A stretch of DNA of 64,000 bases. It comes from CBDBCU01 sp965203435 (GTDB taxonomy: Bacteria; Chloroflexota; Dehalococcoidia; Lucifugimonadales; UBA3495). The notes under the pieces were generated by a model. That model made no database searches and was not told the origin of the DNA. It saw nothing but the letters and a program-made list of their open reading frames with translations. Where the stretch lies: positions 1 through 64,000 of the forward strand of contig CBDBCU010000005.1 in assembly GCA_965203435.1 (NCBI GenBank), read 5' to 3'. The position numbers and the translations under genes are program-made. Below, in pieces: positions 15,648-23,617 of this stretch; position 1 is the stretch's first letter; each line of letters begins with the position of its first letter.

Positions 15648-16169
15648 ATGGCTACCCCGCAGGAAATTTCGGACCGCTACCTGAAAATCAGCCGCCAGTG
15701 CTTGTTGCAAGCAGAGGAGGAGCTGTTTGTCCAGGGCGACACCATGCAGGCGTCGGAAAAGCTTTGGAACGCGGCGGCCCAAGCCCTAAAATCCGTGGCC
15801 GCCTTGCGCGGCTGGAATCACAAAAGCCATTCCCTGCTGGGCGACATCGCCATGCAGCTGCATCTGGAGTTCGGCCGGCCGGAACTGTCGGACCATTTCG
15901 ATGGGTTGGAGGCCGCCCATAACAACTACTACGAACACCGCTGGGAGGCGGATCGGGTAGAGCTTCGGCTGAACACCGCCCGCCGGTTCGTCAGCCAACT
16001 CGAGGAAATCCGCCAGCTACCGCGCCGCCGCTTTACTCCATCCACCCGCGGCCAGGAGCGGCGGATGGAACGCTTGACCCGTTTCATCTACGGCCAGTCG
16101 GATGACGATGTGGATATCGACAAACTGCCGCCGGTGGAACCGCAACCGCCGGGCGGGGGTGGCGCTTAG
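15648..16169 (+). CDS. PaREP1/HEPN-like protein, copy 3
   Basis: 173 residues, full length with an intact acidic/Pro-rich tail. Its middle (EAAHNNYYEHRWEADRVELR) is closer to copy 2 than to copy 1, so the array arose by at least two duplications. Same AGGAGGGATAA leader. It lies about 57 bp upstream of the amidohydrolase and may be co-transcribed with it. Confidence 0.72.
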   Translation: MATPQEISDRYLKISRQCLLQAEEELFVQGDTMQASEKLWNAAAQALKSVAALRGWNHKSHSLLGDIAMQLHLEFGRPELSDHFDGLEAAHNNYYEHRWEADRVELRLNTARRFVSQLEEIRQLPRRRFTPSTRGQERRMERLTRFIYGQSDDDVDIDKLPPVEPQPPGGGGA

Positions 16170-16225
16170 CCGCTCCCGCCCCATCCATCAACCCGTTACA
16201 TTCCATATAAGGAGCGTGAAACCCT

Positions 16226-17032
16226 ATGCTGATGGTTGATACCCACGCCCACGCCGGCGTCAACTGGTTCGAGCCGGTGGAAATGATTTTGCACCAGATG
16301 AACCTGAACGGCGTCCAGCAGTGCCTCCTGATTCAGCACGCCGGCAACTACCATAACGACTACCTGCTGGAATGCGTCCAGCGCTACCCCGGCCGCTTTG
16401 GCGCCGTGATTTGGGTGGATGTGGACGACCCCCAAGCCCCGGACACCCTGGAACGCCTGGCCGGGCAGGAGGGCGTGGTCGGGATGCGTCTCCATCCCAC
16501 CCAACGCTCGCCGGAGCCGGATCCTCTGGCTATCTGGCGCAAAGCCGCTGAGCTGAACCTGCCGGTCAGCTGCTTTATCCGCCGCGCCGCCGATGCCGCC
16601 GACCCGGCCTTTCAAGGCATCGTGGAGCAGTTCCCCAACTTAACCGTCATCCTGGAGCATCTGGCCGGGGCCTATCGCCCGCTCAGCCCGGAGTCGGTGA
16701 CCGCACCCTATGCCGATTATCAGGCCGCCCTGACCCTGGCCCGCTTTCCCAACACCTACATCAAGTTCGGCGGCTTGGGCGAGTTCTGCGTCCGCCCCAA
16801 TCCTTTGGCGGCCCACTACGCCTTTAACGAAATTCCGCCGCTGATGGAAATGGCCTACGCCGCCTTTGGCCCGGAGCGGATGATGTGGGGCAGCGACTTC
16901 CCCCCGGTCGCCGGCCGGGAGGGCTACCGCAATGCCCTGCAAGCCCTGCTGGAATATCCCTGTTTCCAAAGCCCCGGGGAACGGGAATGGGCCTTCGGCC
17001 AAGCCGCCCTGACCGCCTTTCGGATGGGCTAG
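16226..17032 (+). CDS. Amidohydrolase-2-type TIM-barrel metal-dependent hydrolase
   Basis: 268 residues. D5-T-H7-A-H9 is the HxH metal motif after strand 1, MRLHP lies mid-barrel, EHL near 146 and MWGSDFPP near the C-terminus supplies the last Asp ligand. The family includes decarboxylases (ACMSD-like) and lactonases. The ATG follows AAGGAGCG. Substrate unknown. Confidence 0.85.
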   Translation: MLMVDTHAHAGVNWFEPVEMILHQMNLNGVQQCLLIQHAGNYHNDYLLECVQRYPGRFGAVIWVDVDDPQAPDTLERLAGQEGVVGMRLHPTQRSPEPDPLAIWRKAAELNLPVSCFIRRAADAADPAFQGIVEQFPNLTVILEHLAGAYRPLSPESVTAPYADYQAALTLARFPNTYIKFGGLGEFCVRPNPLAAHYAFNEIPPLMEMAYAAFGPERMMWGSDFPPVAGREGYRNALQALLEYPCFQSPGEREWAFGQAALTAFRMG

Positions 17033-17036
17033 GGGT

Positions 17037-17165
17037 AGCGGATTCAGACATGGATAGACCGGATAAACAGGATTTTTGTATCTGCCTAGAACGGTTATTG
17101 ACGGTCAGTACCGTTCTATACCGACAAACAAAAATCCTGTATATCCTGTTTATCCATGTAAATTG
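17037..17165. repeat. Inverted pair of repeat D
   Basis: ACATGGATAGACCGGATAAA with CAGGATTTTTGT faces ACAAAAATCCTG with TTTATCCATGT across ~45 nt containing AGAACGGT and its complement. This is a large potential cruciform downstream of the amidohydrolase and may also end transcription. Confidence 0.8.
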
Positions 17166-17219
17166 AAACCGGCCGGGGCAATGCCTCGACCGGCAAGGTT
17201 TTCATCCCGCGCGGCACTG

Positions 17220-17462
17220 TCAGCCTCCGCCGACTCCCCGAACAATCATGGTTATTAGCCCGCCGCCCAAGGCGGCTACGACCGCGATGCCGAAACCGAC
17301 GATGGCGTAGAAAAGGCGGTCGATGCGGGAGTGGAGGGTGTCAATGCGGCGGCCCAATTCCGCAATGGCGCTGGACTGCTCGCTCACCCAACCCTCCAGA
17401 TTGCTGATGCGGCTGTCCATATTCCGCAGGATGCCGGCCAGTTCCGGATTCAAGGCAGTCAT
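17220..17462 (-). CDS. Small coiled-coil protein with C-terminal membrane helix
   Basis: 80 residues. A heptad-like segment (ILRNMDSRISNLEGWVSEQS to RIDTLHSRIDRL) precedes a hydrophobic helix at about 51-75. GGGAGAAA precedes the ATG. The layout (short coiled coil plus helix) recalls, in reverse order, the larger coiled-coil family at 42-47.7 kb. Function unknown. Confidence 0.6.
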   Translation of the reverse strand: MTALNPELAGILRNMDSRISNLEGWVSEQSSAIAELGRRIDTLHSRIDRLFYAIVGFGIAVVAALGGGLITMIVRGVGGG

Positions 17463-17947
17463 TTTCTCCCGCCCTAATCTTTTATCGGGTCGGTACGCCG
17501 CCGTTGGGGATGGGTAGAAACCCCGTCCCGCCCTTGCGGCCTACTTCCGTTCCCGGCATCGGCTATTGTATTACAGCGCCGGCCATAAATCAATCCTTTA
17601 GCCGGATTTTGCCCGCCGGGGAACCGAATATAGCAACCTTCCTTCCCGGCCCTCTCTACTGTCCTTCCCTCGCCCGCGGGAATCCAGAAAAGGTACTGCC
17701 TTATGCCGCCACATTCTCGACAAGCCACCACTGGATTCCCGCGCCAGCGGGATTGACGGTAGTATATGTGCGAGAATAACGGTAGGGGATCGGGAAGGAC
17801 GGCCAAAGGGTTTTTGGGCCTGGCATAGGGTATTCATCCTTCAACAAGTTCAGGATGGGCGGATGGCGGCGGCGGCGGCTCTGCAATCGTCGGCCCCGCG
17901 CAAGGGGGAATCCAGAATCCTATTGCCCGGATTTTGCGGCGGGTGGG
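17463..17947. repeat. Intergenic: degenerate repeat A (17657-17760) and repeat C (17838-17860)
   Basis: The A copy is diverged in both arms (CGCCCGCGGGAATCC; CCGCGCCAGCGGGATT). A single C copy reads ATCCTTCAACAAGTTCAGGA. Nothing coding is supported. Confidence 0.7.
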
Positions 17948-18502
17948 TTAGCCCGGATTTTGCTGTTGCCGCTGAAACAGGCTTACCAAGCTGGTTTCCG
18001 CCGGGCTGCCCAGGCGCTCGATAATCAACTGGCAGATTTTCTGTCCCGGACGCAGGATGCAGTCGTAGGGGCCGTTGTGGGATATTTCCAGGCGCAACTG
18101 CCCCTCAAAGGTAGCATGAACCGTCGGCGCCGTTTGATGAATCGATATGCCCAGCCGGGCCAGGGAACTGCGGCCCTCAACCCGCGCCGCCAGGTAGTTG
18201 GGCATCCGGATATACTCCAGGGTGTAGGTCAAAACGAAATCGCCCGGCTTCAAGGGAAATGCTTCGTTGTCCGCGAGGGTTTGCTTGCGGCCGTAGTGGG
18301 CAATGAAGGCTTCGACATTGCCGATTTTCGCCGTGTCGATGCGGGTTTCAACCCCGGGCATTGGCTCCGGAAAAGTGGTGAACTCGCTGCCCAGCCGCAG
18401 GTCCAGGGCCGAGGGCGCGATCTGATCAACCTTGGGATCGGGAGTGATTACCAAGCGGCTGCTCCCGATTTCCATCCAGATTTCCCGGTCGCTGAGGATC
18501 AT
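17948..18502 (-). CDS. dcd: dCTP deaminase
   Basis: 184 residues, family length. It converts dCTP to dUTP (or dUMP in bifunctional forms) for thymidylate synthesis. VEGRSSLARLGISIHQTAP and HATFEGQLRLEI carry the phosphate-binding Arg/Ser and the catalytic Glu. The start is ATG directly after the upstream 99-residue gene (2-bp gap), so it is probably translated by coupling. Confidence 0.93.
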   Translation of the reverse strand: MILSDREIWMEIGSSRLVITPDPKVDQIAPSALDLRLGSEFTTFPEPMPGVETRIDTAKIGNVEAFIAHYGRKQTLADNEAFPLKPGDFVLTYTLEYIRMPNYLAARVEGRSSLARLGISIHQTAPTVHATFEGQLRLEISHNGPYDCILRPGQKICQLIIERLGSPAETSLVSLFQRQQQNPG

Positions 18503-18504
18503 AG

Positions 18505-18804
18505 CTACTGGCTCGGGTGGAAAGGCATAAGCATCGTTTCGTCCCGAATCAGGAGGCGCCGGCCGCAGGTGAAAGTCTCGGCGGGAATGTCCACCAGCAC
18601 CCCCTCATTCACATCAGCGACGATGCACGCGCCCAAGCCGCTGTTCTCCTCGTTGACGAACCGGGGCGGGGCAAAGGTAGTATATTCCTGCCCGTCGAGG
18701 TCGAACTGCACGATGAACTCCTTACCGTCCGGCATCAGCCGGACGGTTTTGCAGGGAATCCAGACCGGTTTCTGCTCCGCGCGCCACCGGGGAATCTCAA
18801 TCAT
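18505..18804 (-). CDS. Conserved hypothetical protein upstream of dcd
   Basis: 99 residues, no signal peptide or membrane helix, predicted beta-rich (VWIPCKTVRLMPDGKEFIVQ, then FDLDGQEYTTF). It shares an operon with dcd. GGGAGC lies before the ATG. No family recognised. Confidence 0.6.
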   Translation of the reverse strand: MIEIPRWRAEQKPVWIPCKTVRLMPDGKEFIVQFDLDGQEYTTFAPPRFVNEENSGLGACIVADVNEGVLVDIPAETFTCGRRLLIRDETMLMPFHPSQ

Positions 18805-18853
18805 AACTGCTCCCTAGCCTCCTGATTGCTGAGTAAAGGTTGAAAGGAATAGT

Positions 18854-18881
18854 ATTGTAACAATTATTAAGGCGTCGTCAA
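18854..18881 (-). promoter_or_regulatory. Candidate promoter for the dcd operon
   Basis: On the minus strand TTGACG and TACAAT are 16 nt apart in an AT-rich patch, about 50 nt upstream of the first gene. Confidence 0.55.
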
Positions 18882-18920
18882 TGCCCTATTGTCAGCAATT
18901 CAGGGTAATCGTATATAGAA

Positions 18921-19019
18921 ACCGTCATTCCCGCGTAAGCGGGAATCCAGAAATGCCGATTGATAATAAGCCGGTTTTGGCAGTACCGTCGGGATTCCCG
19001 CTTACGCGGGAATGACGGT
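18921..19019. repeat. Repeat A
   Basis: Complete inverted repeat with both arms intact, between hemL and the dcd operon. Confidence 0.88.
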
Positions 19020-19067
19020 AGTAGGGCGGCCGGGAAGGACGGTAGAAAGGCAGCGGGCCAAGTCCCT

Positions 19068-20354
19068 TTACCCCACCGCCGCCAACGCGTCCGCCGCTAT
19101 TGCCAGGGTGCGGTCAATGTCGGCTGCGGTGTGGGCCAGGGATACGAACCCGGCCTCGAATTGGGAGGGGGCGATATATACGCCGCGTTCCAGCAGGGCG
19201 TGAAACCAGCGGCCGTAGGCGGCGGTGTCCGCCTGCTCCACCTGCGCCAGGGTGTTCACCGGGCCGGAGGTGAAAAAGCCGGTGAGCATCGACCCTACCC
19301 GGTTCAGCGTGGCCGGAACTTCCCCTTGGGCAAAGACTTCGGTCAAGCCGTCGGCCAATCGGGCGGTCAGGGATTCCAGCCGGGCATAGACGCCGGGCTG
19401 TTGCAGGGCGGTCAGGGTGGTCAAGCCGGCGGTAACGGCCAGGGGATTGCCGGACAGGGTGCCGGCCTGATACATCGGGCCGAGGGGGGCTACCTGTTCC
19501 ATAATATCCCGCCGGCCGCCGTAAGCCCCCACCGGCAGGCCGCCGCCGATAATTTTGCCCAGGCAAACAATATCCGGCCTAACGCCATAAAGGGTTTGCG
19601 CCCCCCCATAAGCCACGCGGAAACCGGTTATCACTTCGTCAAAAATCAGCAGGGCGCCATTGGCGTCGGCAAGGCGGCGCAGGCCCGCGAGAAAGCCCGG
19701 GGCCGGCGGTACGACGCCCATATTGCCGGCGACCGGCTCCACAATGATGCCGGCAATGGCCGCGGGCCAAGCGGCAAAGCAGCTTTCCACCGAGGCTAAA
19801 TCGTTGTAATCGGCGACCAGAGTTTCGGCGGTGTAGGCAGCCGGGACGCCGGCGCTGGTGGGGACGCCGTGGGTCAAGGCCCCGGAGCCGGCTTGGACCA
19901 GCAGCCCGTCGGCGTGGCCGTGATAGCAGCCGGCGAACTTGACGATTTTGCTGCGGCCGGTATAAGCCCGGGCCAGGCGGAGGGCGCTCATGCAGGCTTC
20001 GGTGCCGGAACTGACCAGGCGGATGCGGTCGACGGAGGGCAGGGCGGCGCAAATCTGGCGGGCCAGTTCCACCTCCTGCTCGACCGGCGCGCCGAAACTG
20101 GTACCGTTAGCGGCGGCCTGCTGCAAGGTGGACACGACGGCGGGAGGGGCGTGGCCCAAGACCAGCGGCCCCCAGGAGCCGAGGTAGTCGATATATTCGT
20201 TGCCGTCCACATCCCACACCCGGCTGCCCTGCCCCCGGGCGATAAAGGGCGGGCTGCCGGCGACGGCGCGGAAAGAGCGCACCGGGCTATTCACGCCGCC
20301 GGGAATGAACTGCTGGGCCTGGTCAAAAAGTTGCCGGGATTTGGTTTGGCGCAT
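19068..20354 (-). CDS. hemL: Glutamate-1-semialdehyde 2,1-aminomutase
   Basis: 428 residues, full length. A PLP enzyme making 5-aminolevulinate by the C5 heme pathway. IPGGVNSPVRSF at about 17-28, FDEVITGFR near 239 and the Schiff-base lysine K267 in CLGKIIGGGLPVGAYGG are all present. It starts 10 bp after the DUF4411 gene stop, at the end of a minus-strand run that includes hemB and cobA-hemD. hemA and hemC are not in the window. Confidence 0.96.
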   Translation of the reverse strand: MRQTKSRQLFDQAQQFIPGGVNSPVRSFRAVAGSPPFIARGQGSRVWDVDGNEYIDYLGSWGPLVLGHAPPAVVSTLQQAAANGTSFGAPVEQEVELARQICAALPSVDRIRLVSSGTEACMSALRLARAYTGRSKIVKFAGCYHGHADGLLVQAGSGALTHGVPTSAGVPAAYTAETLVADYNDLASVESCFAAWPAAIAGIIVEPVAGNMGVVPPAPGFLAGLRRLADANGALLIFDEVITGFRVAYGGAQTLYGVRPDIVCLGKIIGGGLPVGAYGGRRDIMEQVAPLGPMYQAGTLSGNPLAVTAGLTTLTALQQPGVYARLESLTARLADGLTEVFAQGEVPATLNRVGSMLTGFFTSGPVNTLAQVEQADTAAYGRWFHALLERGVYIAPSQFEAGFVSLAHTAADIDRTLAIAADALAAVG

Positions 20355-20364
20355 AAAACCTCGG

Positions 20365-20862
20365 TTAGTATCGGAAAAGGATTTCCACCCCCAGCAGCCG
20401 CAGCATTTGGTACAAGCTAAGGGTGCGGATTTGGAAAGCTTGGGCTATATTTGGAATCTTGGGCGTTTGAGCGTCGATGCTTACCCGACTCTCGAAAGAT
20501 ACTATAACCCCGTTGTCGGCAAGGGCGTGGGCAATGACCCAAGGGTCAGCGCCGCCCAGGAACTCGGCGGCCTTGCGGCCGGGATAGTTGCCGCGGACAT
20601 AATCGGCAACCCGGGTTAGCTGGGACTGAACCGCCGGGCCGGGCGCAACGAACAAAGGCGTATCCCGGCGGGCGGCGGCCCAATCCGCCAAGGCATCGCC
20701 ATAGTCGGCCAACTCCTGATAGACCGGCCGCGGACTGGCGATAATTCCCGCAACCACCTTTTGCTCCAGCATTTCCCAGAAAGTGGGAGCCAACGGAAAG
20801 CCGTAAAAGCCCTCCCGGTGGGGACGGATGAAAACTCCGGTGTCCAAGCAAAAGTCGGCCAT
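20365..20862 (-). CDS. DUF4411 PIN-like protein (toxin candidate)
   Basis: 165 residues. CLDTGVFI at 5-12, YGFPLAPTFWEML at 20-32, E50, GGADPWVIAHA at 103-113 and KIPNI at 135-139 match DUF4411, a PIN-like fold. Acidic D7, E50 and D106 could form the nuclease site. Its ATG overlaps the stop of the HTH-ImmA gene (TGATG), the usual partner in this two-gene arrangement. It probably acts as an RNase toxin held by that partner. Confidence 0.85.
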   Translation of the reverse strand: MADFCLDTGVFIRPHREGFYGFPLAPTFWEMLEQKVVAGIIASPRPVYQELADYGDALADWAAARRDTPLFVAPGPAVQSQLTRVADYVRGNYPGRKAAEFLGGADPWVIAHALADNGVIVSFESRVSIDAQTPKIPNIAQAFQIRTLSLYQMLRLLGVEILFRY

Positions 20863-21920
20863 CAGCCGGCCGCTCCCGCCGTCAGCCAACGGACCAGGTG
20901 GTCCAAGGCCGGGATTTTAAGGTTCAGCAGACGGGCGGCCTCCCTTTCCGTAGTCCGCCCTTGCAGCACGGCGGCCACCAAAGCGCTGGTAAAAGTGGGG
21001 CTGTTGCGCGCCATTAGGTCGCGGTTAGGATTGCCGCTGACCGGCCGCCGGTCTTTGCCGCCGGGTGGGGCGGCGTCATCGTAATGCCGGAACTTATCCC
21101 AATCCGGGGCTAGAGCCGCGGCGGCTACCCGGTAGCAGAATCGTTCTACCGGGTTGGATTGTTCTACCCCATCCTGACGATAATCCAAGTTGGATACGCC
21201 GCTTTCGCCCAGCCACAGGTGCGCCAGTTCGTGCATCAGGGTAAAGCTTTGCGCGGCCCGAGCATCGCTGCCGTTCAGAAAAATCAACGGCGCGAGGGGA
21301 TCGCTGAGGGCGAACCCGCGAAACTCGGCGACTTTCAGGGGACGATGGGTATTTTCGCCAACGATGCTGCTGCGGAGTACCAGAACCCCGATTTGCTCGG
21401 CCTGGTTAATCAGGCTTTGCAAAAAGGTTTCCCCCTGATCCGCCGCCGGACGGATTTTTTCAGCAACCTGCATAGTGTCAGCCAAGTCGGATGCTACTTC
21501 CTTAAAGGAGTTGTTCCGGGAAAAGCGGCCGATGAAGGGCAGCGGGGCCGCGCCCTCCTCTTGCCGGTACTCCTTAAACCACTCCTGCTTGGCCAGGGCG
21601 TTGTTGAGGACCTCCTCAAACTCCGGGCTGGGGTTGGACACCGGCCGCCCGTCCGCCGTCCGCAAGTCGGGCAAGTCCAAGTCCATAGGCGGGATTTGAG
21701 ACAGATACAGGTAGCCGAAAGGCACATAGAGTTTCTGCGCCAGGGTTTCCGCCTGCCGCAGGGTAGGGCGGGATTCCCCCGTTTCCCAAGCCGCCAGTTT
21801 CCCGGCGGCCACGCCGACCCGCCGGGCGGCCTGTTCCGGCGTCAGGCCGGCCCGTTGGCGCGCCCAAGTCAGCAGGGCCGGGTTGATGTAAGCTCGGTTG
21901 TCGGCGGTTGCGGCTGGCAT
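20862..21920 (-). CDS. XRE-type HTH plus ImmA/IrrE metallopeptidase (antitoxin/regulator)
   Basis: 352 residues. An N-terminal helix-turn-helix (about 12-70; LTPEQAARRVGVAAGKLAAW) is followed by an ImmA/IrrE peptidase with H230-ELA-H234. It is the standard partner of DUF4411. It may repress the operon and be regulated by proteolysis. Coupled to DUF4411 by a 1-base stop/start overlap, and 26 bp after the upstream gene. Confidence 0.9.
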   Translation of the reverse strand: MPAATADNRAYINPALLTWARQRAGLTPEQAARRVGVAAGKLAAWETGESRPTLRQAETLAQKLYVPFGYLYLSQIPPMDLDLPDLRTADGRPVSNPSPEFEEVLNNALAKQEWFKEYRQEEGAAPLPFIGRFSRNNSFKEVASDLADTMQVAEKIRPAADQGETFLQSLINQAEQIGVLVLRSSIVGENTHRPLKVAEFRGFALSDPLAPLIFLNGSDARAAQSFTLMHELAHLWLGESGVSNLDYRQDGVEQSNPVERFCYRVAAAALAPDWDKFRHYDDAAPPGGKDRRPVSGNPNRDLMARNSPTFTSALVAAVLQGRTTEREAARLLNLKIPALDHLVRWLTAGAAG

Positions 21921-21946
21921 AGGGAATCTCGCGACCGGGCCGGCCG

Positions 21947-22621
21947 CTACCCCCCCACCGGGGCGGGAAAGTCCTCGGCCAGCATTTCCCAGGAGGGAAT
22001 GTCAATCTCCGGCTCCGGCTCCGGGGTGGGGGCCGGGGCCTTGCTGCGGGCGGAGCCCGGTTTGGCCTTGGGGGCGGCGTCCTCTTTGGCCTTGCGGGAG
22101 TTCCGCCGCTGGGCAACGGCCTGCTCCCGGAAAGCTTCCTTGGCCGCTGCCACATCCTCGATTTCGCCCAAGCGACGATAGCGGGCAAAGTCGGTGATCA
22201 GAGACCAGCGGTGCAAGAACCAGCTCAGATGTTCCCGCAGCGGCGCGCCGTATTTGAGGATGCCGCCGTCCAGCTTGAAGTCCCGGATTTTGTGCTTGCT
22301 GTTGAGGCCGGTGGCGTAGGCGGAAAACACCGCCGAGGGAAACACCCAGCATTCGTCGACGGCGTCGTCCTCAAAGGTGATGCAAAAGATGAACAGCTCC
22401 GGCCGGGGTTCGAAGTCGAGGATCTGGAACCAAGCCTTGTCCCGCCCGCCGGCGCCGCCGACCGACAGGATTTCCAGTTCAAGGGTCTGACCGTCCTCCA
22501 GCCGCGCCAAGCCGTTCGGCCCCCAATGCACCAACGGCTTGTAGATGGCAACGCCCCGGCGCATCAGTTCGTTGAACACATACTGCTCGGCCAGATAGCC
22601 GGCCGTCGCTGCGGTCATCAT
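21947..22621 (-). CDS. Hypothetical protein, possible nuclease-fold N-terminus and Pro/Ala-rich tail
   Basis: 224 residues. The start AGYLAEQYVFNELMRRGV recalls the first helix of PD-(D/E)xK-type proteins, and LELEIL could be the strand carrying an acidic residue, but no full ExK is seen. Residues 165-205 are Lys/Ala/Pro-rich and look like a linker. GGAGGATGA at the end of hemB serves as its ribosome site. Embedded between hemB and the HTH-ImmA gene. Confidence 0.6.
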   Translation of the reverse strand: MMTAATAGYLAEQYVFNELMRRGVAIYKPLVHWGPNGLARLEDGQTLELEILSVGGAGGRDKAWFQILDFEPRPELFIFCITFEDDAVDECWVFPSAVFSAYATGLNSKHKIRDFKLDGGILKYGAPLREHLSWFLHRWSLITDFARYRRLGEIEDVAAAKEAFREQAVAQRRNSRKAKEDAAPKAKPGSARSKAPAPTPEPEPEIDIPSWEMLAEDFPAPVGG

Positions 22622-22626
22622 AGCGG

Positions 22627-23613
22627 TTATTCATCCTCCTCGCGCAGCCACCGGGCCACGGCCTTGGCGTGGTAGCTGATGATGATGTCGGCCCCGGCCC
22701 GGCGCAGGCCGGTCAGCAATTCCAGCGTTACCGCCCTTTCGTCAATCCAACCCTGCTGCGCCGCGCCTTTGACCATCGAAAACTCGCCGCTGACATTGTA
22801 AGCGGCCAGGGGATGGTCAAAGCGCTGGCGGGCCTGCTGAATTACATCCATATAAGCCAGGGCCGGCTTGACCATCACAATATCCGCGCCCTCGGCAATG
22901 TCGCTTTCAATTTCCCGCAGGGCCATCCGCCGATTGGCCGGATCCATTTGGTAGCTACGCCGGTCGCCGAATTGAGGGGTAGAGTCGGCGGCGACCCGAA
23001 AGGGGCCGTAAAAAGCCGAGGCATACTTGGCGGCGTAGCCCATTATGGGCGTAGCAGTATAGCCGTGGGCATCCAGCCGTTCCCGAATGGCCCGCACCTG
23101 CCCGTCCATCATCGCCGAGGGGGCTACCAGGTCGGCCCCGGCCTGGGCTTGGGTCAAAGCGGTCCGGGCCAATAAATCCAGCGTGCGGTCGTTGTCAACG
23201 CGGCCCTGGTCGATAATCCCGCAATGGCCGTGATCGGTATATTCGCACAGGCAAACATCGCCGACTACCATCAGGTCGGGGGCGGTATCCTTGATAACCC
23301 GGATGGCGGTTTGGACGATGCCCTCCGGGTCATAAGCCCCGCGGCCGACCGGGTCTTTCTGCGGCGGCAGGCCGAACAGCAATACCGCCGGCAGGCCCAA
23401 ATCCACCACTTCTGCGATTTCCGCCGGCAGCAAATCCAGGGACAGCTGATAGCAGCCGGGCATCGGGTCAATGGGCTGGCGGACGCCCTGGCCGTGGGTT
23501 ACGAACAGGGGATAGATGAAATCGGCGGGGGACAGGCGGGTTTCCCGGGTCAGGGCGCGCATCGCCGCCGATTCCCGCACCCGCCGCAACCGCATTTCGG
23601 GAAAGCTGGTCAT
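22627..23613 (-). CDS. hemB: Delta-aminolevulinic acid dehydratase (porphobilinogen synthase)
   Basis: 328 residues. It condenses two 5-aminolevulinates to porphobilinogen. The zinc site C121, C123 and C131 (DVCLCEYTDHGHCG) is complete, and Schiff-base lysines K196 (GYAAKYASAFYGPF) and K249 (MVKPALAYMD) are present. It starts 4 bp after the cobA-hemD stop. Confidence 0.97.
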   Translation of the reverse strand: MTSFPEMRLRRVRESAAMRALTRETRLSPADFIYPLFVTHGQGVRQPIDPMPGCYQLSLDLLPAEIAEVVDLGLPAVLLFGLPPQKDPVGRGAYDPEGIVQTAIRVIKDTAPDLMVVGDVCLCEYTDHGHCGIIDQGRVDNDRTLDLLARTALTQAQAGADLVAPSAMMDGQVRAIRERLDAHGYTATPIMGYAAKYASAFYGPFRVAADSTPQFGDRRSYQMDPANRRMALREIESDIAEGADIVMVKPALAYMDVIQQARQRFDHPLAAYNVSGEFSMVKGAAQQGWIDERAVTLELLTGLRRAGADIIISYHAKAVARWLREEDE

Positions 23614-23617
23614 CGGC

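Noticed and set aside
17037..17165. tRNA or structured RNA gene
   Set aside because: The fold is explained by two facing repeat-D copies; no cloverleaf or conserved T-loop sequence.
20365..20862. Treating DUF4411 as part of heme metabolism because of its position
   Set aside because: Family motifs and its overlap with the HTH-ImmA gene point to a toxin-antitoxin-like pair.
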